NCBI GenBank assembly: GCA_963205495.1
Contig: CAUJIN010000034.1
Location: 1-64,000 of the forward strand
From: Pseudomonadota bacterium
GTDB taxonomy: Bacteria > Pseudomonadota > Gammaproteobacteria > Xanthomonadales > Xanthomonadaceae
Length of the DNA: 64,000 nucleotides
Reading direction: 5' to 3'
Under the pieces are notes generated by a model. That model searched no databases. It had not been told where the DNA came from and saw only the letters and a list, made by a program, of their open reading frames with translations. How positions within the stretch are numbered: the first letter of the stretch is position 1; the number at the start of each line of letters is the position of its first letter. The translations under genes were made by a program, and so were the position numbers. Below are positions 28,013-39,656 of the stretch, piece after piece.

Positions 28013-28714
28013 TCAGTCCTGTTCGGCGGGCGCCGGAGTCTGTGCGGGTGCCGCTTCGATGGTTTCGGTTTTTGCCTTGCGACGCGGCGCGGCGGCCTTC
28101 TTCGCGGCAGGGGCTTTCACCGCGGCCGGAATGGCGGCGGGCTTCTTGGCGACCTTGGTTGCGGCCTTGGCGACGGGTTTGGCCGGGCGCGCCTTGGGCG
28201 CAGCGTTCTTGCCGGCGTCGGCCGGTGTCGCCAGATCGCGCAGGCGAGAGTTGAGCTGGTCGACGCGGTGGATCAGTGCCTGCAGTTCCTCACGACCGGG
28301 CACGCCAAGGCGCACCAGCGCGCGCTGGACGCGTTCCTCGAAGACCTTTTCCAGGCGATCCCAGGTGTCGGCGGCGCGGTCCTTGACCTGTTCGACGCGA
28401 TTCTCGACCGAATCGCGCACCGCGTTGACCTTGCCGCTGGTCAGCGAGCGGGTCTTCTTTTCCACGTTGACACCTTCCTTCACCAGGGCCTCGAACAGAC
28501 GCGTGCTTTCCTGCTGGGCGCGACCGAGCGCCTTGACGCCCGTCGACCAGATCTGCTGGGCCGAATCCATGATCCCGTGCGAGATGTCGGTTTCGACCGC
28601 TCGGGTGGTGGATTTTTCCTTGCGGGGCGCGGCTTCCGCAGCAGCGGGCTTGCGCGCGCCGGAACGCTTGGCGGGGGCGGAGGTGCCGGACTTGGCGGAC
28701 TTGAACTTGGCCAT
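28013..28714 (-). CDS. Phasin family protein (PhaF-like)
   Basis: Phasins coat polyhydroxyalkanoate granules. The 233-residue protein has a basic N-terminal leader, the phasin helix core (about 40-165, with QQIWSTGVKALGRAQQESTRLFEALVKEG in two parts and a long amphipathic helix ending QLNSRLRDL), and a Lys/Ala/Pro-rich histone-H1-like tail (from about 170). The tail is like PhaF of pseudomonads, which binds DNA and helps share granules at division. No PHA synthase or depolymerase is encoded in this window. A palindrome lies upstream of the start. Confidence 0.88.
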   Translation of the reverse strand: MAKFKSAKSGTSAPAKRSGARKPAAAEAAPRKEKSTTRAVETDISHGIMDSAQQIWSTGVKALGRAQQESTRLFEALVKEGVNVEKKTRSLTSGKVNAVRDSVENRVEQVKDRAADTWDRLEKVFEERVQRALVRLGVPGREELQALIHRVDQLNSRLRDLATPADAGKNAAPKARPAKPVAKAATKVAKKPAAIPAAVKAPAAKKAAAPRRKAKTETIEAAPAQTPAPAEQD

Positions 28715-28756
28715 GGGAATTTCCGTGATGGGCGGGCGCAGAGTGAGAGGCTCAGG

Positions 28757-28773
28757 CTAGGTTGCCATCCTAG
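28757..28773. promoter_or_regulatory. Palindrome CTAGG-N7-CCTAG upstream of the phasin gene
   Basis: Five-base inverted arms lie about 43 bases before the phasin start and overlap a minus-strand TATTCT -10-like box. This position fits an operator. Phasin genes in other bacteria are controlled by repressors such as PhaR, but no such match can be claimed here. Confidence 0.3.
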
Positions 28774-28865
28774 AATATTCACACTATGGCCGAGCGCGGC
28801 CGAGGCGGGCGATCGTCGCGCACTGAGCGTCGCCGGCGGACGGTCGCGCGTTTCCGGCAGGTGCT

Positions 28866-29291
28866 TCAGGCGGTGGCGTTGGCAGTGTCGGCGCTGGTCT
28901 TGCCGTAGGTGCCCTTGAGGATGCCCATGAGGCCGAGCACTTCGCGGTGCAGCGCCTGCATGCTGGCGTGCGGGGAATGGTGGGTCTCCTGGAACACGAT
29001 GGCCAGCCACAGCGCCAGACCGCGCAGCCGCAGCTGCGGAACGCGTGCACGGGCGCGGCCGAAAGCCAGCGTGGCGCCGTCGCCCCAGGGCTGGTGGACG
29101 TCCGTGCTGCTGCTGCCGTACAGGTGCGGAACCGGCGTCCGGGTAGCTGCCTCGATCTCGCTCATCACCAGATGACCGACTGCGCGCTGGGCGGTGATCG
29201 GCAGGTCAAGCACGCTGCGCTTGATCTCGCGCAGCTGGCGATTGAGCACGGTATAGCGGCAGAACACGAGCAGGCGGGTCAGCAGTTTCAC
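28866..29291 (-). CDS. Conserved hypothetical protein next to phasin
   Basis: A 141-residue protein with a hydrophobic-basic N-terminus (MKLLTRLLVFCRYTVLNRQLREIKRS) and a second hydrophobic patch (LRLRGLALWLAIVF). It has no clear signal peptidase site. I do not recognise the domain. It lies 151 bases upstream of the phasin gene on the same strand and could be co-expressed with it; its role with PHA granules is only an inference. A 7-bp hairpin (GCGTCGC-TGA-GCGACGC, around 29323-29339) lies in its upstream region. Confidence 0.65.
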   Translation of the reverse strand: MKLLTRLLVFCRYTVLNRQLREIKRSVLDLPITAQRAVGHLVMSEIEAATRTPVPHLYGSSSTDVHQPWGDGATLAFGRARARVPQLRLRGLALWLAIVFQETHHSPHASMQALHREVLGLMGILKGTYGKTSADTANATA

Positions 29292-29464
29292 GAAAGGCCC
29301 CAGAGATGCGATGACTGGAAGCGTCGCTGAGCGACGCGGAGCGTCAGCTTGTGACGTCGTGTCATATGTTGTCAGAGCCGCTGCCGCTTATCCAGCCGAT
29401 TTCATCGCAGATACGTGAAAAATCGTGGCAGATATCACAAAAGGAGATATCGCCCCGCCCAGGC

Positions 29465-31723
<2,259 letters not shown>

Positions 31724-31829
31724 GCGGCGGCGGGAGTGAATGCGGAGTCAGCCGCCTATTGTAGGGGCTGGAGCGCGCGCATCCGGCGGCTGCGGTTCCA
31801 CGGGCGGTGCCGGGCGGTGGGCTGCGCCT

Positions 31830-33332
31830 TCAACCGCGTCCGTCGGGCGTGGCGGGGGCGTCGCTGTCGCGGTCTTCCAGCGCCAGCATCGCCAGCGCCA
31901 GCAGGCGTTCTGCCGAGGGCGTGGCCAGGCGCTGGCGGAAGGCGGAAAGCGTGGCGTCGCGGTCCAGCTCGCGCACGTTGGACAAGGTGTCGGCGAGCGC
32001 GTGGCCGAGGCTGTCGAAGATGAGACCGTAGGCCACCGCGTGGACCAGCCCGCCGCCCAGGGTGCCGAAGCCGGGAAACGCCTTGAGCGCGTTGCCGACC
32101 ACGGCCAGGGTGATCGAGCTTCCGGTGCGCAGGAGGCCGCCGGCGCGCGCGAGCAGGTCGTCGATGTCCACGTCGCGCGCGCGCAGGCCGTGGATCTGGC
32201 ACAGCTCGCGGGTGAGCGCGGTGGCCAGCGCGCCCTGAATCACCAGATCGGTGCCGGGTGCGACCGCGGCAAGCGCGCCGATCACCGCGCGGCGGGTGTA
32301 GCGTTCGATGGCTTTTTCGCTGCGCTCGCGCTGCTCGCGGCGCTCGCCTTGCGCGAGCTGCTCGTCGAGGCGGGAGAAAAGTGCGGCCTCGCGCCCCGGC
32401 TCCAGCGCCTGTGCGCCGAGGTCGGCGATGCGCGCCAGCGCGCGCTGCAGCGTCTCGATCCGGGCCGGCCGCTCGCGCAGCACGGTTTCGCGCCGCCCGT
32501 CCGGGTGCTCGCGCACCAGCTCCTGCGCGTGCGCGGCGGACGTGGCCACCACGAGGGCGCGCAGGTCGCGCGTGGCGCGGCCGATGCGATCCTTCAGCGC
32601 GTCCAGCTCTTCGCGGGTGTGGCGGTCGGCCTTGTTGAGCGCCACGACCAGCGGTCGCCCGAACTGCGCCAGCGCCGCCAATTCCTCGCGCTGGCTGCGC
32701 GCAAGGTCGCCGTCGACGACGTAGATCAGTGCGTGCGAGCGCGCCGCCTCGGCCCGCGCCAGTTCGATGTGCTCGCCATCGTCGGCCTCGAAGCTGCCCG
32801 GCACGTCGGCGATTTCGAGGGTTCGTCCGTCCGGCAGCAGGCCGCGGTGGCGCTGGATGCGGACCGTGGTGCCGCCGACCGGGCCGATTTCAGGCTGTGC
32901 CTGCGGTGCCAGGGCCGCGAGCAGGCTGCTCTTGCCGGTGGAAATCTGCCCGAACAGGCAGGCCTGGACCGCACCCTCGGCGCGGCGCAGATCGAGTTCC
33001 TCCAGCTCGGATCGCGCCTGCGTGCCTTCCGGTGCGGCCGCATCGAGGCGCCCGATGCGCGCTTCCAGCGCGCCGCGGTCGATGGGGGCAGCGCGCGGTG
33101 GGCGCGGTGCGCGCGGACGCAGCAGGCGCCAGACGCCCCACAGCGCTCCCGTTCCCAGTGCGGCCAGGGCGAGCAGGAAGCCGAGGCGCACCCAGAGCGG
33201 CCATGCTTCCAGCCGATCCCAGACCGAAAGCGCGGCGTCGGTGGCGCGCAGCAGGGTGAGCGCGAGCATCGCCGTGCCAAGGAAAATCGCCATGGCAAGC
33301 AGGAGTCGCAGGGGCTGGCTCGGGCGTTTCAT
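31830..33332 (-). CDS. DUF697-containing membrane GTPase
   Basis: A 500-residue protein. Two N-terminal membrane helices (about 9-29 and 48-68) are followed by a Ras-like GTPase domain: P-loop GQISTGKSS (128-136), G3 DVPGS and G4 NKAD. The C-terminal DUF697 region ([19 protein letters not shown] onward, with glycine-rich hydrophobic segments) suggests further membrane contact. The ATG at 33332 ([10 protein letters not shown]) is used; an upstream in-frame start adds a basic, unconvincing leader. The role is unknown; related proteins are linked to envelope or stress functions. It is divergent from the hybrid kinase. Confidence 0.8.
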   Translation of the reverse strand: MKRPSQPLRLLLAMAIFLGTAMLALTLLRATDAALSVWDRLEAWPLWVRLGFLLALAALGTGALWGVWRLLRPRAPRPPRAAPIDRGALEARIGRLDAAAPEGTQARSELEELDLRRAEGAVQACLFGQISTGKSSLLAALAPQAQPEIGPVGGTTVRIQRHRGLLPDGRTLEIADVPGSFEADDGEHIELARAEAARSHALIYVVDGDLARSQREELAALAQFGRPLVVALNKADRHTREELDALKDRIGRATRDLRALVVATSAAHAQELVREHPDGRRETVLRERPARIETLQRALARIADLGAQALEPGREAALFSRLDEQLAQGERREQRERSEKAIERYTRRAVIGALAAVAPGTDLVIQGALATALTRELCQIHGLRARDVDIDDLLARAGGLLRTGSSITLAVVGNALKAFPGFGTLGGGLVHAVAYGLIFDSLGHALADTLSNVRELDRDATLSAFRQRLATPSAERLLALAMLALEDRDSDAPATPDGRG

Positions 33333-33443
33333 CGAAGATCCGTGCGGGGAGCGGGAAATGTAGCGCTTGAACCCTTTCCCGGCCATTGCGAGGATGCCCG
33401 CAGCGCGGGAGGCTGCGGCAGCGCGGCAGCGCGGGGAGGCGGA

Positions 33444-36400
33444 ATGACTGGATGGCGGAGCGCAGCTGTCACGCTGGGAATGGTGCTGGCTTTCGGCGTG
33501 GGCGCGATGGGGGTGCCCGAATCACCGCTCTTCGTGCCCATGACCGCGGCGGACGGACTGCCTTCCAGCCAGGTCAATGCCCTGGCGCAGGATCAGTCGG
33601 GCTATCTGTGGATCGCCACCCACGACGGTTTGGCGCGCTACGACGGCGTGGCGTACCGGGTATTCCGCCATGCGGTCGATGATCCTGCTTCGCTGCCGAG
33701 CAATTCGGTCGAGTTCCTCCACGTCGATGCGCGCAACCGCCTGTGGGTCGGTGCCGAGAGCGCGGGTCTGAGCCTGCTGGAGCCGGATGGGCGGCGCTTC
33801 CACCGCTACGGCCCGGCGTTCGATCCGCGCTTCAAGCTGCGCGACGTGTGGGCCATCGCCTCCGATTCGCAAGGCGTGATCTGGGCCGGCGGCTACGCCG
33901 AGGGACTGCACCGCTTCGATCCGGACAGCGATACGGTCGAGGTGCTGCGCGCCGATCCCGACGGCGGCGGGCTGCCGTCCAACCACATCCTTGCCCTGCT
34001 GGCGTTGAAGGATGGTGGCCTCATGGTGGCGACCAGTGCCGGGCTGGTGACGCTGCGCGATGGAAAGTTCGAACCGGCACCGCCGTTCCACCATCCCAAG
34101 CCCGGCATGGTGCTCTCGCTGCTGGCGGAGCCGGATGGATCGATCCTGGTGGGCACCCAGGCAGGATTGGAGCGGCTGGTCGATGGTGCCTTCGAACCGG
34201 CCTTTCCCGGAGAGGAAAACGAAGCGGTGCTCAGCACCGGGGTGAATTCGCTGCTGCGCGATCGCAAGGGGGATTACTGGATCGGCACCCGTTCCGGACT
34301 GCGCCACGCGCGCTTCGGCCGCGTTCACGACAACCGTGCCCACGCTGCGCTGCCGAATTCCGAGCTGGTGCAGTACATGCTGGAAGACCACGAAGGCGGG
34401 CTCTGGTTCGTGCTGCGCAATGCCGGCCTGATGCGACTGCGACCGGACTGGGAGAATTTCGCCGTGCTTCGCCGCGGTGCACCCGAGCTGGGCGGGCTGA
34501 TCAGCGACGTGGTGGCCGGCAGCGCTTCGGACGGAGCAGGCGGCATGTGGCTGGTGCACCTCGACGGCGGTCTGGAACACCTGTCCGGTTCGGGCCGTTC
34601 GACCCGCTATTTCGATACTCCCGGGCTCGCCGTGCCCTGGCGCCAGCTTTCCTCCGTGCTGGCGCGCGAGGATGGCAGGCTCTGGCTGGGGCATACGCGC
34701 GGCGTGAGCCTGTTCGATCCGAAGAGCGGAGAACTTGACCACTGGCTGAGCGGCGAGGGTGCGGATACGCCCTACGTGGGCATGGTCGATCGGCTGCTGC
34801 CCGACCGCGAGGGGCGTTTCTGGATGACGGCCTACGGCGGCGGCCTGCAGCTCCGGGATGCGCACGGGCGCGTGCTCGGTGGCTGGGAAATCGGCGCCGA
34901 GGGCGGCCTGCCGGACGGTTCCATCGAAGACCTTGCGCTCGATGCCGAAGGACGGCTGTGGCTGGTCGGGGATTTCGGCGTCCTGCGCCAGACCGGGGAC
35001 GGAGGCTTCGAGGCCGCGTCCTCGATCGCGCCGGGGCGGGTGATGGGGCTGGCATTCGCTTCCGACGGCGCGCTGTGGATCGCGCGCATGGGCTTCCTCG
35101 AGCGCTACCGCGCGCGCGGTGCCGAGCTGGAGCAGGATCTGCGGGTGGGCCAGACGCAGGGCTTGCCGGCGGTGGAGGTCGGTGGGCTTGCGGTGGATCG
35201 CGCCGGGGACGTGTGGATGACCTCGGTGCGCGGGCTGTGGCGTTACCAGCCAGCGTCCGGGCAGCTGCGCGCCTTCGGCGTGCGCGAGGGTCTGCCCAGC
35301 GACGAATTCGCCATGCGCCCGCCGCGCCAGGACGAGGACGAAGTCATCTACGCGCCCACGATGAAAGGGCTGGTGGTGTTCGATCCGGCGCGGATCGAGT
35401 TCAGCCGGAAGCCCTCGCCGCTGCGGCTGGAGGAAGTCTCGGTACTGCGCGAAACCGGCGTAGTGACGTTCGATGCGGGGGAGCCGGTGGCGCTGGCGTG
35501 GGGCGACCGCGAGCTGACGGTAAAGGCGCGCCTGCTTTCCTTCGCCAATCCCCCGTCCAACCGCTACCGCTTCCGGCTGGAAGGATTCGAGGATCCGTGG
35601 GTGGACGTGGGATCCGGCGGCGAGCGCGTCTTCAGCCGGTTGGATCCCGGTGCGTACCGATTGGAAATCCGCGGTGACAACGGATCGGATGCGTGGAGCC
35701 TTGAATCGCTGCGGCTCGAGTTCCGGATGCCTCCCCCGTGGTGGCACAGCGGCTGGGCCTATGCCGCCTACGCGCTCGCGGCCTTCGCGCTCCTGGCCCT
35801 TGCGCTGCGCGCGCACCGCACGCGCCTAACGCGCGAGCACGCCCTGGAATTGGCCCAGCGCCAGCGCGAATGGGCCGAGCGCGCTTCCGAGGCCAAGAGC
35901 AGCTTCCTGGCGACCATGGGGCACGAGATCCGCACCCCCATGACCGGCGTCCTGGGCATGAGCGAACTGCTGCTGAAGACGCCGCTGGATGATCGCCAGC
36001 GCGGCCACGTCGAGGCGATCCGCCGCTCCGGCGACCTGATGCTGCGGCTGGTGAACGATGCGCTCGATCTGGCGCGGATCGAGGCAGGCAAGCTGGAGCT
36101 GGCCTCGGAACCGTTCGACCTGCGCGAGATCGTCGCGCAGGTGGCCGCGCTGCTGCGCCCGTTGGCCGAGGCCAAGGCGCTGGACTTCGACCTGCATGTC
36201 GAACCGGATGCGCCGCGCTGGGTTCGTGGCGACGGGCAGCGATTGCAGCAGATCGTGATGAACCTCGCCGGCAACGCGATCAAGTTCACCGGGACCGGCC
36301 GCGTCGAGCTGGCGCTTGCGCGCTGCCCGGAGGGTCAGGCCGAAATCGCGGTGAGCGACACCGGTCCCGGCCTGGATTCCGAACAGCGCGCGCGCCTGTT

Positions 36401-36974
36401 CCGACGCTTCGAACAGGGCGAGGGCAACCTGACCGCGCGCCGCCACGGCGGCAGCGGGCTGGGTCTGGCGATTAGCCAGGAGCTGGCCCATGCGATGGGC
36501 GGGCGGATCGAAGTGGAAAGCGAACCGGGGCGCGGTTCGACCTTCCGGTTCCGCGCGCCCTTGCCCGATGCACCCGCGCCGACCGGGCCCTGTGCCGCAC
36601 AGGATTCGCCCGTCAGCGCGCGCGATCTTCTGGTGGTCGAAGACGATCCTGTGGTGGCCGAGGTGGTCGTCGGGCTGCTGCGCGAGCAAGGGCATCGCGT
36701 GGAGCACGCCGCACACGGACTGGCCGCGCTGGCGGCGATGCGCGAGCAGCACTTCGCTCTGGTGTTTCTGGACCTGGACCTTCCCGGCCTGAGTGGTTTC
36801 GAGGTGGCGCGCATGGCGGCTGCCGGAGGAAATCCGCCTCCGCTGGTGGCCTTGAGCGCACGCGCCGATCCGCAGGCGGAAGCGCGCGCGCAGGAGGCCG
36901 GCATGCGCGCGTTCCTGCGCAAGCCGGTGCGGGGTGAGGATCTGGCAGAAGCGGTGCGGCGCTGGGCCGGATGA
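33444..36974 (+). CDS. Hybrid sensor histidine kinase with two-component propeller domain
   Basis: A 1176-residue membrane sensor. In order: signal peptide (about 1-23), periplasmic double beta-propeller of Reg_prop repeats with motifs such as [16 protein letters not shown] and [11 protein letters not shown] (about 35-680), Y_Y_Y domain (about 690-755), one membrane helix (about 768-790), HisKA domain with phospho-acceptor His827 (MGHEIRTPM), HATPase_c with DTGPGL and GSGLGLAI, and a receiver domain whose phospho-acceptor is Asp1110 (FLDLDLPG). It resembles BT-type hybrid systems that sense sugars or other extracellular cues, but there is no fused AraC output domain, so the output partner must be elsewhere. 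No nearby regulator or transporter shows the signal. Confidence 0.94.
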   Translation: MTGWRSAAVTLGMVLAFGVGAMGVPESPLFVPMTAADGLPSSQVNALAQDQSGYLWIATHDGLARYDGVAYRVFRHAVDDPASLPSNSVEFLHVDARNRLWVGAESAGLSLLEPDGRRFHRYGPAFDPRFKLRDVWAIASDSQGVIWAGGYAEGLHRFDPDSDTVEVLRADPDGGGLPSNHILALLALKDGGLMVATSAGLVTLRDGKFEPAPPFHHPKPGMVLSLLAEPDGSILVGTQAGLERLVDGAFEPAFPGEENEAVLSTGVNSLLRDRKGDYWIGTRSGLRHARFGRVHDNRAHAALPNSELVQYMLEDHEGGLWFVLRNAGLMRLRPDWENFAVLRRGAPELGGLISDVVAGSASDGAGGMWLVHLDGGLEHLSGSGRSTRYFDTPGLAVPWRQLSSVLAREDGRLWLGHTRGVSLFDPKSGELDHWLSGEGADTPYVGMVDRLLPDREGRFWMTAYGGGLQLRDAHGRVLGGWEIGAEGGLPDGSIEDLALDAEGRLWLVGDFGVLRQTGDGGFEAASSIAPGRVMGLAFASDGALWIARMGFLERYRARGAELEQDLRVGQTQGLPAVEVGGLAVDRAGDVWMTSVRGLWRYQPASGQLRAFGVREGLPSDEFAMRPPRQDEDEVIYAPTMKGLVVFDPARIEFSRKPSPLRLEEVSVLRETGVVTFDAGEPVALAWGDRELTVKARLLSFANPPSNRYRFRLEGFEDPWVDVGSGGERVFSRLDPGAYRLEIRGDNGSDAWSLESLRLEFRMPPPWWHSGWAYAAYALAAFALLALALRAHRTRLTREHALELAQRQREWAERASEAKSSFLATMGHEIRTPMTGVLGMSELLLKTPLDDRQRGHVEAIRRSGDLMLRLVNDALDLARIEAGKLELASEPFDLREIVAQVAALLRPLAEAKALDFDLHVEPDAPRWVRGDGQRLQQIVMNLAGNAIKFTGTGRVELALARCPEGQAEIAVSDTGPGLDSEQRARLFRRFEQGEGNLTARRHGGSGLGLAISQELAHAMGGRIEVESEPGRGSTFRFRAPLPDAPAPTGPCAAQDSPVSARDLLVVEDDPVVAEVVVGLLREQGHRVEHAAHGLAALAAMREQHFALVFLDLDLPGLSGFEVARMAAAGGNPPPLVALSARADPQAEARAQEAGMRAFLRKPVRGEDLAEAVRRWAG

Positions 36975-36975
36975 A

Positions 36976-37395
36976 TCAGCGCGTCAGGTCGCCGGCGGCT
37001 TCGGGCTGGTAGGAAATGGCGGCGACGCGGATGCGCAGCGGGCGGCCATCCGGGCCGGTCCAGTCGATGCTCTGGCCGACCGACAGCCCCAGCAGCGCCG
37101 CGCCGATGGGCGCGAACACCGAGACGCGCCCGGCAGCGGCATCGGCATCGGGCGGATACACCAGGGTCAGGTGGTGCTCCTTGCCGCCGATCTCTTCCAC
37201 GCAGGTGACCTTGGAGTTCATCGATACCACGTTGGCCGGCATTTCGGCAGGCGCGACCACGTGGGCCCGCACCAGTTCCTCGCCCAGGCGCTGCGCGACT
37301 TCCAGGTCGCGATAGGTGGGCATCTCCAGCAGGCGTTCCAGCCGCACCAGGTCCAGGCTGCTGATCGTGAGGGAAGGTTGCTGTTGCGCGGGCAT
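36976..37395 (-). CDS. rnk: Regulator of nucleoside diphosphate kinase (Rnk/GreA-like)
   Basis: Rnk binds RNA polymerase through the secondary channel; it has a GreA/GreB C-terminal domain with a short coiled-coil. The 139-residue product begins MPAQQQPSLTISSLDLVRLERLL. The C-terminal FKBP-like domain has VYPPDADAAAGRVSVFAPIGAALLGL. The ATG at 37395 follows a weak purine-rich site. It is convergent with the hybrid kinase (one-base gap) and separated from oxyR by a terminator, so it has its own promoter or low read-through. Confidence 0.9.
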   Translation of the reverse strand: MPAQQQPSLTISSLDLVRLERLLEMPTYRDLEVAQRLGEELVRAHVVAPAEMPANVVSMNSKVTCVEEIGGKEHHLTLVYPPDADAAAGRVSVFAPIGAALLGLSVGQSIDWTGPDGRPLRIRVAAISYQPEAAGDLTR

Positions 37396-37421
37396 GGAGG
37401 TTCCTGCGTGAATCCGGCGTG

Positions 37422-37450
37422 AAAAAGAGGCGGCGCCGTTGCGCCGCCTC
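37422..37450 (-). terminator. Rho-independent terminator after oxyR
   Basis: On the minus strand a perfect 10-bp stem GAGGCGGCGC / GCGCCGCCTC (37427-37450) with a four-base loop is followed by TTTTT (37426-37422). It lies 60 bases after the oxyR stop and 27 bases before the rnk start, so it separates the two genes. Confidence 0.88.
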
Positions 37451-37509
37451 GGGAAGATTGGGTTGTGGTTCGATGGGATCAGGCTAGCGCGGCAGCGGGC
37501 GGGTTTCAA

Positions 37510-38427
37510 TCAGGCGGGTGCCGTGTCGCCATCCAGAAGCGCGGGCGGCAGCGCGGAAAAATGCGCGGCCAGCCGCTCCAGCAGCTCCGCTCGCGCCGTG
37601 CTGCGGCGCCAGACCATGGCCAATCGGCGGTGCGGCTGCGGCGCATCGAAGGGCACGAGCGCGATGTCTGCGGAGACGGGAATCGGCGGTGCCACCGCCA
37701 GGCGCGGCAGCAGGGTGATGCCGACGCCGGCGGCGACCATCTGGCGCAGGGTTTCGAGGCTGGTGGCGCGAAATCCGGACTTCTCGTCGGCCCCCGCCAT
37801 GCGGCATACGTCCAGCGCCTGATCGCGCAGGCAGTGCCCGTCCTCCAGCAGCAGCAGGCTTTCCCGGCCGAGGTCGTCGAGTGTGATGGAGCGTCGCCGC
37901 GCCAGCGGGTGGCCGCGCGGCACCGCGAGCAGGAAGGGCTCCTCGAACAGGAAGCGCGCGGTGAGCTGGTCGTCGTGCAGCGGCAGGGCGAGGATCGCGG
38001 CGTCCAGCTTTCCGTCGCGAAGCTGGTGCAGCAATACCTCGGTCTTTTCCTCGACCAGCAGCAGGTCGAGCCTGGGGAAGCGCTCGCGCAGGCCGGGAAC
38101 GACGTGCGGCAGAAGATAGGGGGCGAGGGTCGGGAAGAGCCCCAGCCGGACCGTGCCCGAGTCCGGGTCCTGCGATCGCCGGGCGATCTGGTGCAGTGCG
38201 TCCAGATCGGCCAGGATGCGCTGCGCACGCGCCACGATCTCGCGTCCCGCCGGGGTGAGCATCACCCGGCGCGGCGCGCGTTCCACCAGCGGCACTCCCA
38301 GCTCCTCCTCCAGCTTGCGGATCTGGGTGGAGAGCGTGGGCTGGCTGACGAAGCTGGCCTCGGCGGCACGCCCGAAATGACGGTGCTCGGCCAGGGCCAC
38401 GAGATAGCGCAGGTCGCGGATGTTCAT
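37510..38427 (-). CDS. oxyR: Hydrogen peroxide-inducible LysR-type regulator OxyR
   Basis: OxyR senses hydrogen peroxide through a disulfide and activates peroxide-defence genes. The 305-residue protein has the LysR helix-turn-helix (MNIRDLRYLVALAEHRHFGR onward) and a substrate-like domain. Cys199 and Cys208 in EDGHCLRDQALDVC sit at exactly the E. coli OxyR positions, with the flanking sequence conserved. The usual partners (ahpC, katG, dps) are not next to it. The divergent or downstream targets cannot be read from the sequence. It ends at a good terminator. Confidence 0.96.
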   Translation of the reverse strand: MNIRDLRYLVALAEHRHFGRAAEASFVSQPTLSTQIRKLEEELGVPLVERAPRRVMLTPAGREIVARAQRILADLDALHQIARRSQDPDSGTVRLGLFPTLAPYLLPHVVPGLRERFPRLDLLLVEEKTEVLLHQLRDGKLDAAILALPLHDDQLTARFLFEEPFLLAVPRGHPLARRRSITLDDLGRESLLLLEDGHCLRDQALDVCRMAGADEKSGFRATSLETLRQMVAAGVGITLLPRLAVAPPIPVSADIALVPFDAPQPHRRLAMVWRRSTARAELLERLAAHFSALPPALLDGDTAPA

Positions 38428-38497
38428 GTGGAAAGGGCGTGGAGTGCGGGAAATCTACCATCGCGCCGCCGCCCGATCGCGGTCCGTGGCGGCCGCC

Positions 38498-38968
38498 TCA
38501 CGGCAGGATGCGCCGGGCTTGCAGGTAGTGCTCGCGCCAGTAGGGGCCGTCCAGCGTATCCATGCGCACGGTGCCGCCGCTGCTGGGCGCATGCACGAAG
38601 CGCCCTTCGCCCACGTAGATGCCGACATGATTGGCGCGCCGCTTGCCGAAGAAAACCAGATCGCCGGGTTGCAGGCGCTTGCGATCCACGCGCGCGGCGT
38701 CGTGTTCTTCCAGGTCGCGGGTCGTGCGCGGCAGGCGGACGCCGGCGGCTTCACGGAACACATAGCCGACCAGCCCGCTGCAGTCGAAGCCGCCCTGCGG
38801 GGTATTGCCGCCGTAGCGATACGGCGTACCGACCAGGGCGATGGCGCGGAACAGCACGTCGTTGGCGGCCGCACCCGAGCGCGCAGGGGTGCCGCCGCAG
38901 CCGCCCAGCAGCGGCAGCAGGAGCGCGAGGAGGAGGGCGGCGTTGCGTCGGGCGAAGGCGCGGGGCAT
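38498..38968 (-). CDS. NlpC/P60 family lipoprotein (Spr/NlpC-like endopeptidase)
   Basis: A 156-residue outer-membrane-type lipoprotein. The N-terminal signal ends in a lipobox LLGGC (Cys24). The NlpC/P60 domain has the catalytic Cys63 in FDCSGLVGYVF, the His in NHVGIYVGEG, and a third His in FVHAPSSGG. Such enzymes cut the stem peptides of peptidoglycan. The ATG at 38968 is chosen because it gives a proper signal peptide; the frame is open upstream. Length is close to E. coli NlpC. It is divergent from slyD (116-base gap). Confidence 0.93.
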   Translation of the reverse strand: MPRAFARRNAALLLALLLPLLGGCGGTPARSGAAANDVLFRAIALVGTPYRYGGNTPQGGFDCSGLVGYVFREAAGVRLPRTTRDLEEHDAARVDRKRLQPGDLVFFGKRRANHVGIYVGEGRFVHAPSSGGTVRMDTLDGPYWREHYLQARRILP

Positions 38969-39084
38969 GGCGTCAAAGTGGGCGGCCGTGCGGGGCTTGT
39001 CAATTCCTCCACGCGCCTGGTCCCGCGTGCCTTGGCGCGCGCCAGCCGCTATGCTGCGCGGCCACATTCCGCGGTTTCAGCCCC

Positions 39085-39570
39085 ATGAACATCGAGAAGA
39101 ACAAGGTCGTCACCTTCCATTACACCGTCTTCGGCGCGGACGGAAGCCAGATCGAAACCTCGCAGGGACGCGATCCGCTGGTGATCCTGTTCGGCGCGGG
39201 CAACATCATTCCGGGCCTGGAGCGCGCGCTGGAAGGCAAGGCGGCGGGCGATCGCGTCGATGTCACGGTCGAGCCGTCCGACGCTTACGGCGAGCGCGAC
39301 GAGGGCATGATCCAGCGCGTGCCCAAGAAGCGTTTCGGCGACGCAAGGCTCGCTCCCGGCCAGACCCTGATGGTGCAGACCCAGCAGGGTCCGCGCATGC
39401 TGACCGTGCTCAAGGTCGGCATGAGCGTGGTGGATGTGGACCTCAACCATCCGATGGCCGGCAGGACTCTGCGCTTCGAAGCCGAGATCAGCGACGTGCG
39501 CGATGCCAGCGAGGAAGAAATCGCCCACGGCCACGCCCACGGTCCGGGCGGCCACGGTCACGAGGACTGA
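39085..39570 (+). CDS. slyD: FKBP-type isomerase / chaperone SlyD
   Basis: SlyD is a cytoplasmic prolyl isomerase and metallochaperone. The 161-residue protein has the split FKBP domain (FHYTVFGADGSQIETSQG; FGAGNIIPGLERALEGKAAG) with an inserted IF chaperone domain (EPSDAYGERDEGM to about 130), then a short histidine-rich tail HGHAHGPGGHGHED for nickel or other metal binding. The tail is shorter than that of E. coli SlyD. It is 86 bases before the S9 peptidase. Confidence 0.94.
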   Translation: MNIEKNKVVTFHYTVFGADGSQIETSQGRDPLVILFGAGNIIPGLERALEGKAAGDRVDVTVEPSDAYGERDEGMIQRVPKKRFGDARLAPGQTLMVQTQQGPRMLTVLKVGMSVVDVDLNHPMAGRTLRFEAEISDVRDASEEEIAHGHAHGPGGHGHED

Positions 39571-39656
39571 TTCCGTCACGCGGGGATGACGCCCGGCACG
39601 GTACGCCGGTCGTCGCGCTGCGCTAGGCTTCGGGTTCGTTCCTGCCCGGAGTCGCC

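Noticed and set aside
29425..29450. Sigma-54 promoter-like TGGCAG-ATATC-ACAAA
   Set aside because: The -24 part is similar but the -12 TTGC part is missing, and the location is between two minus-strand genes.
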